Origin: Flavobacterium sp.
Lineage (GTDB): Bacteria > Bacteroidota > Bacteroidia > Flavobacteriales > Flavobacteriaceae
Assembly (NCBI RefSeq): GCF_030146175.1
Contig: NZ_JASLCE010000073.1
Span: 15,732-79,731, forward strand
Length of the DNA: 64,000 nt
Direction of reading: 5' to 3'
Positions 25,848-33,759 of the stretch are shown in pieces; positions within the stretch are counted from its first letter, which is position 1; every line of letters begins with the position of its first letter. The translations under genes were made by a program, and so were the position numbers. Under the pieces are notes generated by a model that made no database searches, was not told the origin of the DNA, and saw only the letters and a program-made list of their open reading frames with translations.

Positions 25848-27025
25848 ACGGTAACGGATTTAGGGTTGAAATCTTTTGTAAGCATTTCATAAATTATTGT
25901 AAACCAAATGATAACGCAAGGTAAAGCTTTTAACGCATGATTGCGGATAAAAACACGAGCTGCTTTCGGAAACAGATCCGTTGGCGATAAGGATGTTAGT
26001 AAAATCGCAAAAATCAGTAAGGCGATCTCCCATTTAGAATGTTGCGATTTACGCATAAACCAGATGGCCACACCGGTAAACGCAATGATATAAGTAGGCG
26101 ATTCGGAGCCACTGCTAAAAATTACGGTAAAAATCAACGTCGACGCCAGTAATAACAAACGAAACTCCAGAAATTGAAATTGTTTTATTCGGAGATAAGT
26201 TGCACCGAAAAGCAATACACCACCCAGTAAAAACGGAGTATTCGGAATGGTAGGATCACCCAAAGACCGTCGAACCATTCCCATAAAGGAAATATCCTGA
26301 TACGAATCCAGACTGATATTCGACGAATTTTTATAAACCAGGGTATTGAACCATTCTACGTAGGTATCGATAATAAACTTAGGCGACGACAAAAGCATCG
26401 GTACCACAAAAAGTACAACAGCCCAAAAAATAAGCCCAAGGATAAACTGAATTTTTTTCTGCGTAAAAAAGAAAAACGCCAGACCAACGATTCCATATAA
26501 TTTGATCATTGTACAACTTATAATAGGAAAAGTAGCGATTCCGTTTTTGTTTTTTAGCGTATAGGAAAAGGCAATCAGAATAGCACCCGTCAGGAAAATA
26601 TTAAACTGAAAACTTAGCAAAGCCGTAATCAGTTCATTGGCGCAGATTAGCGCGATAATAGCCTTTACTTTATTCGAAAGCGGTAAACTTTTAATTCCGA
26701 AAGCAAAAACAAGTACACTGCATACATTCCATAACAGCATTCCCAAATAATCCGGTAACAGCGCAAAAGGAGCGATAAATAAGGCAAAAACAGGACCATA
26801 GTGATTCCGATCCCAGTATTCGTCGGGATAATGCGCATAAAGCGATTTGGATTCGATTAAATGCCAGAACGTATATTTAAAAATCGAATAATTATTATAA
26901 CTGCCGTGGTTATACTGTTTAATGGCGATTAAAGCCGCCACTGCCACGAGTAGACCAAAAATATATTTGGGTTGTAGCAGAAAAGAAAACCGGGAAAACT
27001 TATTTTTTGTAAGATTCGGTATCAA
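25835..27025 (-). CDS. GT87-like polytopic glycosyltransferase
   Basis: A 396-residue integral membrane protein with about ten hydrophobic segments. An early acidic loop (YAHYPDEYWDRNHYGPVFAL) precedes the second helix, in the style of GT-C/GT87 polyprenyl-phosphate-mannose-dependent transferases. It overlaps the GT2 gene by 13 bases and heads the unit, so it likely uses the lipid-linked sugar made by the GT2 enzyme. Confidence 0.7.
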   Translation of the reverse strand: MIPNLTKNKFSRFSFLLQPKYIFGLLVAVAALIAIKQYNHGSYNNYSIFKYTFWHLIESKSLYAHYPDEYWDRNHYGPVFALFIAPFALLPDYLGMLLWNVCSVLVFAFGIKSLPLSNKVKAIIALICANELITALLSFQFNIFLTGAILIAFSYTLKNKNGIATFPIISCTMIKLYGIVGLAFFFFTQKKIQFILGLIFWAVVLFVVPMLLSSPKFIIDTYVEWFNTLVYKNSSNISLDSYQDISFMGMVRRSLGDPTIPNTPFLLGGVLLFGATYLRIKQFQFLEFRLLLLASTLIFTVIFSSGSESPTYIIAFTGVAIWFMRKSQHSKWEIALLIFAILLTSLSPTDLFPKAARVFIRNHALKALPCVIIWFTIIYEMLTKDFNPKSVTVCEN

Positions 27026-27114
27026 AATGTCTTGAATTTAGTAAGGGATTGGACAAATATATAGATTTCAGCGGAATTTTTCCGGACGGTTTTTATTATG
27101 ATCAAATGATAATA

Positions 27115-27387
27115 TCAAAGATCAAAATAATGTTTGAGCAGCATCAGTATTCCGATTTGCAAAACCAGCAACACCGAAAATTTCCATAGAAAAGACGGTT
27201 TTGCTATTTTATGCCGAAAAAGCAGCATCGCACCTATAGCACCGATACTTCCACCAATAAAACTAATAGCCAGCAATGTTTTTTCGGATATCCGTTTTCG
27301 TTGGGTAACCGCCAGCCATTTATCGATGCCAAAAACAACAAAAGCGAAAACATTCATGCTGAGGACATAACAGAATAATGGCTGCAT
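27115..27387 (-). CDS. DUF1294 small membrane protein
   Basis: A 90-residue protein with three hydrophobic segments and the DUF1294 signature KWLAVTQRKRISEKTLL followed by GGSIGAIGAMLLFRHK. Function unknown; some homologues carry a cold-shock domain, absent here. Monocistronic. Confidence 0.8.
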   Translation of the reverse strand: MQPLFCYVLSMNVFAFVVFGIDKWLAVTQRKRISEKTLLAISFIGGSIGAIGAMLLFRHKIAKPSFLWKFSVLLVLQIGILMLLKHYFDL

Positions 27388-27484
27388 TGTTATAAAATTT
27401 CTGCCAAAGATAGTATTTTAGCCTGCACAATCCGTTTTTTAAAAACAGGGTTTGCGACATTTTAACAAGCAATTTATTTATAGG

Positions 27485-29608
27485 ATGACGAATATTGAGT
27501 ATATACTAAAGCATGTTTCGACGGCTCCAAAGAACATAGAAAGTACCTTACAGCTTTTGGCAGAAGATTGTACGATACCCTTTATTGCCCGTTACCGAAA
27601 AGACAAAACCGGAAATCTGGATGAGGTTGTTATTGAACAGATTGCCAAATTAAATGCGGCTTTCGAAGCTATTATTAAACGAAAAGAGGCCATTTTAAAA
27701 TCCATTGCGGAACAGGATGCTTTAACACCGGAACTGAAACAGAAAATAACCAATAGTTTCGACCTGAACGAATTGGAAGATTTTTACCTTCCATATAAGA
27801 AAAAAAGAAAAACCAAAGCCGACGTGGCCCGTGAAAACGGATTGGAACCGCTGGCTAAAATCATCATGGCACAAAATGCCGATGATCTCGATTATATCGC
27901 ATCGAAATACCTGAATGACAAAGTGGGGAATGAAGACGAAGCACTTCAGGGTGCGCGTGATATTGTAGCCGAATGGATTAATGAAAACATTTATATCCGT
28001 AAAAACCTGCGAAGAATGTTCCAGCGTAAAGCGGTGATCGAAACCAAAGTGGTAAAAGCGAAAAAAGACGAAGAAGGTGCCAAAAAATTCGAACAATACT
28101 TCGAATGGTCGGAACCGATAACCAAAGCACCGTCACATCGTTTACTGGCCATGTTACGTGCGGAAAACGAAGGCTATATCAAATTAAAAGTTGATATCGA
28201 ACAGGAGGAAGCGCTGGAGTTTATCGAAGAAAACATCATTAAAAACAAGAAAGAGACCGCCACGCATCTTAAAAAAGCGATTGGCGACAGTTATAAAAGA
28301 TTACTGGAACCGGCGATTTCGAACGAAACCTTACAGGAAGCGAAAGCAAAAGCCGATGCCAGTTCGATTCAGGTATTCGCCGGAAATTTAAATCAATTGC
28401 TACTGGCACCGCCATTGGGTGAAAAACGTATTCTGGCAATCGACCCGGGATTCCGAACCGGATGTAAGGTGGTTTGCCTAGACGAAAAAGGGGATTTGTT
28501 ATATAACGAAACCATTTTCCCGCATGCGCCACAAAATGACACCGCGATGGCGATGAAAAAAATCCGCTCGATGGTCAATTCCTATAAGGTCGATGCGATT
28601 TCGATTGGAAATGGAACGGCTTCCAGGGAAACGGAATTTTTTATTAAAAAAATAGCTTTCGACAAGCCGATACAGGTATTTGTGGTAAGCGAAGCCGGAG
28701 CGTCGGTATATTCGGCGTCCAAAATTGCCCGTGACGAATTTCCGAATTACGATGTTACCGTACGTGGTGCCGTATCGATCGGAAGACGATTATCGGATCC
28801 GTTGGCCGAACTGGTAAAAATCGACCCGAAATCGATAGGAGTAGGGCAGTACCAACATGATGTCGATCAGACGCAGCTTAAAAGCGAATTGGATACCGTG
28901 GTTACCCGTTGTGTAAACTCCGTTGGAATTAACCTCAATACGGCGAGTAAATCGTTGTTGAGTTATGTGTCCGGAATAGGCGAGAAGATGGCCGAAAACA
29001 TTGTGACGTACCGATCGGAAAACGGTGCTTTCGAAAGTCGGAACCAACTAAAAAAAGTACCGCGACTGGGTGAAAAAGCCTTTCAGCAGGCGGCGGCTTT
29101 TATCCGAATCACGAATGCCAAAAACCCGTTAGACAATTCGGCAGTACATCCGGAAGCCTACGGAATTGTTGAGAAAATGGCAAAAGACCTTAAAATATCG
29201 GTTAACGATTTGATTGCGAATAAAGAAAAAATAAGTGCGATACCTTTGGAAAACTATGTCACCGATGCGGTTGGACTTTTAAGTTTAAAAGACATTGTAA
29301 AAGAGTTGGAAAAACCGGGATTGGATCCGAGGAAAGCGGCCAAGGTATTCGAGTTCGATGCCAATGTTAAAACGATCCGGGATTTGCGCACTGGAATGGT
29401 GTTACCGGGAATTGTAAATAATATTACCAATTTCGGATGTTTTGTGGATATCGGAATCAAAGAAAGCGGATTGGTTCATATTTCCCAGCTCAAAGAAGGA
29501 TTTGTGAGCGATGTAAACGAAGTGGTAAAACTACACCAGCACGTACAGGTAAAAGTGACCGAAGTCGACGAAGACCGCAAACGAATACAGTTAAGTATGA
29601 TACTGTAA
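27485..29608 (+). CDS. tex: Tex family RNA-binding transcription accessory protein
   Basis: A 707-residue cytoplasmic protein. The helical N-terminal region (ECD-type IPFIARYRKDKTGNLDE), the YqgF/RNase H-like domain starting at ILAIDPGFRTGCKVV, tandem helix-hairpin-helix motifs (LSYVSGIGEKMAENIV) and the C-terminal S1 domain (GMVLPGIVNNITNFGCFVDI) appear in the canonical order. The reading frame extends 11 codons upstream, but the ATG at 27485 gives the standard MTNIEYI start and was chosen. Confidence 0.93.
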   Translation: MTNIEYILKHVSTAPKNIESTLQLLAEDCTIPFIARYRKDKTGNLDEVVIEQIAKLNAAFEAIIKRKEAILKSIAEQDALTPELKQKITNSFDLNELEDFYLPYKKKRKTKADVARENGLEPLAKIIMAQNADDLDYIASKYLNDKVGNEDEALQGARDIVAEWINENIYIRKNLRRMFQRKAVIETKVVKAKKDEEGAKKFEQYFEWSEPITKAPSHRLLAMLRAENEGYIKLKVDIEQEEALEFIEENIIKNKKETATHLKKAIGDSYKRLLEPAISNETLQEAKAKADASSIQVFAGNLNQLLLAPPLGEKRILAIDPGFRTGCKVVCLDEKGDLLYNETIFPHAPQNDTAMAMKKIRSMVNSYKVDAISIGNGTASRETEFFIKKIAFDKPIQVFVVSEAGASVYSASKIARDEFPNYDVTVRGAVSIGRRLSDPLAELVKIDPKSIGVGQYQHDVDQTQLKSELDTVVTRCVNSVGINLNTASKSLLSYVSGIGEKMAENIVTYRSENGAFESRNQLKKVPRLGEKAFQQAAAFIRITNAKNPLDNSAVHPEAYGIVEKMAKDLKISVNDLIANKEKISAIPLENYVTDAVGLLSLKDIVKELEKPGLDPRKAAKVFEFDANVKTIRDLRTGMVLPGIVNNITNFGCFVDIGIKESGLVHISQLKEGFVSDVNEVVKLHQHVQVKVTEVDEDRKRIQLSMIL

Positions 29609-29616
29609 AGACAAAT

Positions 29617-29650
29617 AAAAAGAGGCTGTAAAAAATAAACAGCCTCTTTT
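29617..29650 (+). terminator. Terminator of tex
   Basis: Twelve-base arms AAAAGAGGCTGT / ACAGCCTCTTTT with an A-rich 9-base loop. A second inverted arm, TTTTACAGCCTCT, follows at 29671-29683, so two alternative hairpins share the AGAGGCTGTAAAA arm. It probably ends transcription from both tex and the convergent tatA. Confidence 0.85.
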
Positions 29651-29704
29651 GTTTTTAAAAAGTCGTTTACTTTTACAGCCTCTAAAAAAAAGTATTACAA
29701 AAAA

Positions 29705-29881
29705 TTACTCTTTGGTTTCGTCTTTCTTAGGAGCGGAAGGTTGATCGTCCTTAGCAGCATTTTTGAATTCTTTAATTCCGGAACCCAAACCTTTCATTAG
29801 TTCAGGAATTTTTTTACCACCGAATAAAAGTACAATTACCACTACGATCAGGATTATTTCTGTTGCACCAAGCTTTCCCAT
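29705..29881 (-). CDS. tatA: Sec-independent translocase subunit TatA
   Basis: A 58-residue protein. One N-terminal transmembrane helix (residues 7-20, [12 protein letters not shown]) is followed by the diagnostic hinge [20 protein letters not shown], an amphipathic helix, and an acidic/Lys-rich tail ([13 protein letters not shown]). The length and motif are those of TatA/TatE pore-forming subunits for exporting folded proteins. The start codon is followed by MGKLGATEI. It has its own strong promoter. TatC is not in the window. Confidence 0.93.
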   Translation of the reverse strand: MGKLGATEIILIVVVIVLLFGGKKIPELMKGLGSGIKEFKNAAKDDQPSAPKKDETKE

Positions 29882-29929
29882 TGTTACTGTGTTTATTATT
29901 TCAAAAAATTAATTCGTAAATCGAGAGAA

Positions 29930-29958
29930 CAAAGTTAGGTATAAATACAATTAGACAA
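29930..29958 (-). promoter_or_regulatory. Promoter of tatA
   Basis: On the minus strand: TTG (29956-29958), 18-base spacer, TAACTTTG (29930-29937). A full match to the Bacteroidetes consensus, 48 bases before the tatA ATG. Confidence 0.82.
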
Positions 29959-30067
29959 ATAAATAATTGAGGCTTTTTAAAGATAAGGGGCTAAATTTAG
30001 GATTTCTTTAACCTAAATCACAAAAATCAATATAGGTGCAGGGTTAAGAAAGCCGGTATTAAATTAT

Positions 30068-30075
30068 TATATTTG
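30068..30075 (+). promoter_or_regulatory. -7 element of the M23-like gene
   Basis: TATATTTG, 17 bases before the start codon of the M23-like gene; -33 element not clear. Confidence 0.5.
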
Positions 30076-30092
30076 TGAATTAAAAGAATATA

Positions 30093-30956
30093 ATGTCTGC
30101 GAAGCGACTAAAACGACAGCTTTTAAAAAAGAAATTATTCAATAAAAACCGATTGGTTATATTGAATGAAGATACGTTTGAAGAAATATTTTCTCTGAAG
30201 TTAAATCTGATGAACGTTTTTGTGAGTCTCACCGTATCTACGATATTCCTGATTACTGCCACCACGTTTATTATTGCCTTTACGCCTTTACGGGAATACA
30301 TCCCGGGTTATTCTTCGACCAAACTTAAAAAGGAAGCCACACAACTGGCCATAAAATCCGATTCACTGGAACAAGTAATCCGGCAGAACAACCTGTATGT
30401 GGAGTCGATTAAAAAAGTGCTTACCGGCGATCTGGACTATGCCAAGTTAAACAAAGATTCCATTAAGGTAGAAGATAAAAACACGGAGGTTGCCGATCTA
30501 AATCCGTCGCAAACCGATTTAAAACTACGGGAACAGGTTCGACTGGAAGACAAATACAATGTTTTTGAAAAAGCCAAACCAAGGGTAAATCTGGTTTTAT
30601 TGCCACCGGTAAAAGGACATATTGTAGAAAAATACAATTCCAAAAACAAACATTATAATATTAGTGTTGCGCTGACAAAAAATACGCCGATTAAATCGAT
30701 TGCAAACGGGACGGTTGTTTTTTCCGATTGGACGCCAACCAATGGACAGGTGATCATCATCAGACATAACGACGGGATTATTTCGGTTTATAAACGAGCG
30801 GCATCCTTAACCAAATCGGAAGGGGATGTGGTTAAATCCGGAGAAGTAATTGCTCTGGCCGGAATTACCGGAACCTATCCGGATGTACAATTACACTTTG
30901 AACTCTGGAAAGACGGTTACCCGATCGATCCGACTCAGTTTATTGATTTTGAATAA
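30093..30956 (+). CDS. M23 (LytM) peptidase-like protein, degenerate active site
   Basis: A 287-residue bitopic protein: basic cytoplasmic start, one transmembrane helix (about residues 41-63), a helical linker, and a C-terminal LytM domain from residue 165. The fold is recognisable (VKGHIVEKYNSKNKHYNISV, GTVVFSDW, GDVVKSGEVIALAG, QLHFELWKDG). Key residues are altered: His187 is kept, but the following metal Asp is Ser191, and the HxH motif reads Gln266-Leu-His268. It is therefore probably not a peptidase but a regulator of cell-wall amidases, like EnvC or NlpD; that role is inference. The SdpI-like gene starts 8 bases later. Confidence 0.82.
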   Translation: MSAKRLKRQLLKKKLFNKNRLVILNEDTFEEIFSLKLNLMNVFVSLTVSTIFLITATTFIIAFTPLREYIPGYSSTKLKKEATQLAIKSDSLEQVIRQNNLYVESIKKVLTGDLDYAKLNKDSIKVEDKNTEVADLNPSQTDLKLREQVRLEDKYNVFEKAKPRVNLVLLPPVKGHIVEKYNSKNKHYNISVALTKNTPIKSIANGTVVFSDWTPTNGQVIIIRHNDGIISVYKRAASLTKSEGDVVKSGEVIALAGITGTYPDVQLHFELWKDGYPIDPTQFIDFE

Positions 30957-30963
30957 CCTAACT

Positions 30964-31320
30964 ATGGAGTGGACAACAAATCTGTTACAGTTACCTTTAT
31001 TATGTGGTGGAATTTTTATCCTTGCCGGACTAATTCAGTATTGTTTTCCGCCTAAAAAAATAAATAGTTTATACGGCTACCGTACATCGGGTTCTATGAA
31101 ATCGCCGGAACGATGGCAATTTGCACAAAAATATTCCGCGATAGAATTGATCAAAAGTGGTGGTATATTGCTGGTACTGGCAATGACACCTTTGATATGG
31201 CCCAGCCTAAAGAATGGTGAATTCGTTATAAGTATGGCTCTGGTATTGCTTTTTGTTTTTATTCTGATATACCGAACCGAAAAAGCATTGAAAAAAAAGT
31301 TTGCCGATAATCCTAAATAA
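30964..31320 (+). CDS. SdpI-like membrane protein
   Basis: A 118-residue protein with three hydrophobic segments and the SdpI-family loop YGYRTSGSMKSPERWQFAQ. In Bacillus, SdpI is an immunity and signalling protein for a toxin; in Bacteroidetes the homologues have no known partner and none is visible here. The open frame reaches 38 codons further upstream inside the M23-like gene, but the ATG at 30964, 5 bases after that gene's stop, gives the normal family start. Confidence 0.72.
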   Translation: MEWTTNLLQLPLLCGGIFILAGLIQYCFPPKKINSLYGYRTSGSMKSPERWQFAQKYSAIELIKSGGILLVLAMTPLIWPSLKNGEFVISMALVLLFVFILIYRTEKALKKKFADNPK

Positions 31321-31326
31321 AATCAA

Positions 31327-32814
31327 ATGTCGATAAAATCGATTGTTGCTAAAGTACTAGCTGGAAAAATTTATAAGAATACGCGAAAATGGGCGGACAA
31401 TCCGGTTGCAACCCAACAAAAAATATTTTGGGAACTGATTCGTTCGGCTCAAAACACCCAATTTGGAAAAGACCATCAGTTTGAGACGTTCACATCGGTA
31501 GACGATTTCCAGAAACAGGTACCGGTTCGCGATTATGAACAACTGCGACCTTATATCGACAGGATGTTAACAGGTGAGGCTGACGTATTATGGAAAGGAA
31601 AACCGGTATACCTGGCGAAGACGTCCGGAACGACTTCCGGAGCCAAATACATTCCGCTAACCAAAGAATCGATGCCGTATCATATTGAAGCGGCACGGAA
31701 TGCCATTTTACATTATATCCATGAAACCGGAAACGCATCGTTTGTAGACGGCAAAATGATTTTTTTACAGGGAAGCCCGGTACTGGACGAGAAAAACGGA
31801 ATCAAACTGGGCCGACTTTCGGGGATTGTGGCGCATTATGTTCCGAAATATTTACAAAAAAATCGAATGCCAAGCTGGGAAACCAACTGTATTGAAGATT
31901 GGGAAACCAAAGTCGACGCGATAGTAGAGGAAACCTTCCACGAAAACATGACAGTCATCTCCGGAATTCCGTCGTGGGTACAGATGTATTTTGAAAAACT
32001 AAAAGAAAAAGGCAACAAACCGGTAGGCGAAATCTTTAAAAACTTTAACCTGTTTATCTACGGTGGCGTGAATTACGAACCCTATCGGGCGAAATTCGAA
32101 AACCTGATTGGACGCAAAGTCGACAGTATTGAATTATTTCCGGCTTCCGAAGGCTTTTTTGCCTATCAGGACACCCAGAAAGAAAAAGGAATGCTACTGT
32201 TGTTGAATTCGGGTATCTTTTACGAGTTTATCAAAAGTGACGAATTTTTCCAGGAAAACCCAAAACGCTATACCATAGGTGAAGTAGCACTGGGAATCAA
32301 TTATGTTTTGATCATTTCTACAAACGCCGGATTATGGTCTTATAATATAGGCGATACCATTCAATTTACGAGTTTGCAACCGTATCGGGTACTGGTTTCG
32401 GGACGCATCAAACATTATATTTCTGCATTTGGTGAACACGTGATCGGAAAAGAAGTAGAAGCCGCGTTAAAAGAAGCGATGGAAAATACCGATGTACGGG
32501 TTAATGAGTTTACCGTAGCGCCGCAAATTACACCGACCGAAGGTTTACCGTATCACGAATGGCTGATTGAATTTGAACAGGAACCGGAAGACATGGTCAT
32601 ATTCGAACAAAAACTAGACAAAGCCATGCGGACACAAAACGTGTATTATGACGATTTGATTTCAGGAAATGTATTGCGAACGGTGGTTGTGACAAAAGTA
32701 GCCAGAAATGCATTTCAGGAATATATGAAGTCCGAAGGAAAACTGGGTGGCCAAAATAAATTACCGCGCCTTTCGAACGACCGGAAAATTGCCGATAAAC
32801 TGAAGAAAGAATAA
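31327..32814 (+). CDS. GH3 (auxin-responsive promoter) family adenylating enzyme
   Basis: A 495-residue protein of the ANL adenylate-forming fold. The ATP-binding loop is AKTSGTTSGAKYIPLT near residue 97, followed by SIELFPASEGFFAYQ and a C-terminal block with VSGRIKHYISAFGEHVIGKE. In plants GH3 enzymes join amino acids to acyl hormones; bacterial members are common in Bacteroidetes but uncharacterised. The gene starts 6 bases after the SdpI-like stop and overlaps the next gene by one base, so it sits in a four-gene unit. Confidence 0.86.
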   Translation: MSIKSIVAKVLAGKIYKNTRKWADNPVATQQKIFWELIRSAQNTQFGKDHQFETFTSVDDFQKQVPVRDYEQLRPYIDRMLTGEADVLWKGKPVYLAKTSGTTSGAKYIPLTKESMPYHIEAARNAILHYIHETGNASFVDGKMIFLQGSPVLDEKNGIKLGRLSGIVAHYVPKYLQKNRMPSWETNCIEDWETKVDAIVEETFHENMTVISGIPSWVQMYFEKLKEKGNKPVGEIFKNFNLFIYGGVNYEPYRAKFENLIGRKVDSIELFPASEGFFAYQDTQKEKGMLLLLNSGIFYEFIKSDEFFQENPKRYTIGEVALGINYVLIISTNAGLWSYNIGDTIQFTSLQPYRVLVSGRIKHYISAFGEHVIGKEVEAALKEAMENTDVRVNEFTVAPQITPTEGLPYHEWLIEFEQEPEDMVIFEQKLDKAMRTQNVYYDDLISGNVLRTVVVTKVARNAFQEYMKSEGKLGGQNKLPRLSNDRKIADKLKKE

Positions 32815-33716
32815 TGTATAAGGCGTTATTTTTTCTATTGTTCCTTTCGATAAATAGTCCGGCGCAAATACGAGGAACTGTCGTTGACGAAAACCAACAA
32901 CCGGTCGCCTATGTGAATATCTGGGTTGAGGATGAAAATAACGGAACAACAGCCGATGGGAACGGAGATTTTACTATTTTCGAAAAAAATCCGGAGAAGG
33001 TTTTAGTGTTCAGTGCGTTGGGTTATGAAACGGCAAAAATAAAAGGTACCGAAGCGGCAAAAGTTGTGTTAAAGCAGCGTCCGTTACAGCTTCAGGAAGT
33101 TATGATTGCCGGAAAAAAAGGCAATAAAACGATAACCGTTGGCGATTATAAAAAAGGAGGAATCAACCATTTCTTTTCCAGTGGAAAAAATCCGTGGATT
33201 GTAGCGCGCTATTTTCCGTTTGATGGGAACAGTGCCAAAACACCCTATCTTAAGGAGTTGATGATCATGACCGACTCGGAAGTGGATCCGGCAAAGTTTA
33301 TCCTGCATTTTTATGAAGTAGCGGAAGATGGAAGTCCGGGAAAAGACCTAACCGATACAATTTTGCTGATCGAAGCGGCAAAAGGAAAACAAAACACCGT
33401 GGTAAAACTGGATGGCTATGATTTGGAAATCGGAAAAAAAGGCATCTTTGTAGCCGTAGAATGGCTTATTATCGACGAAAACAAATATGATTTTAAAATG
33501 GCATCAAATGATGCTGCTTCGGGGAGTTATACCGTTAGTAACTTTTCCGGAACCCGGTACGAACCCAGAATAGGGACAATACCGTCTGAAGAAAGTACTT
33601 CCTGGCGGTTTACGATGGGACGATGGTCGCGATTTGACAAACCAATCCAATCGGGTATCGGGAAGTATAACAACAAGTTTAATGAACTTGCGATAAAGTT
33701 AACTTTAACAAACTAA
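32814..33716 (+). CDS. Exported carboxypeptidase-regulatory-like domain protein
   Basis: A 300-residue protein with a short signal peptide (about residues 1-17). The CarboxypepD_reg-like beta-sandwich IRGTVVDENQQPVAYVNIWV follows through ALGYETAKIKGTEAAKVVLKQ. The remaining 200 residues are a beta-rich domain without recognised motifs. Proteins of this type lie in the periplasm or outer membrane. The start codon overlaps the GH3 stop (TAATG), indicating translational coupling. Confidence 0.78.
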   Translation: MYKALFFLLFLSINSPAQIRGTVVDENQQPVAYVNIWVEDENNGTTADGNGDFTIFEKNPEKVLVFSALGYETAKIKGTEAAKVVLKQRPLQLQEVMIAGKKGNKTITVGDYKKGGINHFFSSGKNPWIVARYFPFDGNSAKTPYLKELMIMTDSEVDPAKFILHFYEVAEDGSPGKDLTDTILLIEAAKGKQNTVVKLDGYDLEIGKKGIFVAVEWLIIDENKYDFKMASNDAASGSYTVSNFSGTRYEPRIGTIPSEESTSWRFTMGRWSRFDKPIQSGIGKYNNKFNELAIKLTLTN

Positions 33717-33729
33717 AAAATAAAAATCC

Positions 33730-33737
33730 TACATTTG
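33730..33737 (+). promoter_or_regulatory. -7 element of the 562-aa protein gene
   Basis: TACATTTG matches TAnnTTTG and lies 22 bases before the ATG at 33760. Confidence 0.55.
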
Positions 33738-33759
33738 TGGGTTACTAAATAGAAAGCAT

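Noticed and set aside
30964-31320. SdpI-like protein as immunity gene of a toxin system
   Set aside because: No toxin or precursor gene is adjacent; the neighbours are an M23-like protein and a GH3 enzyme.
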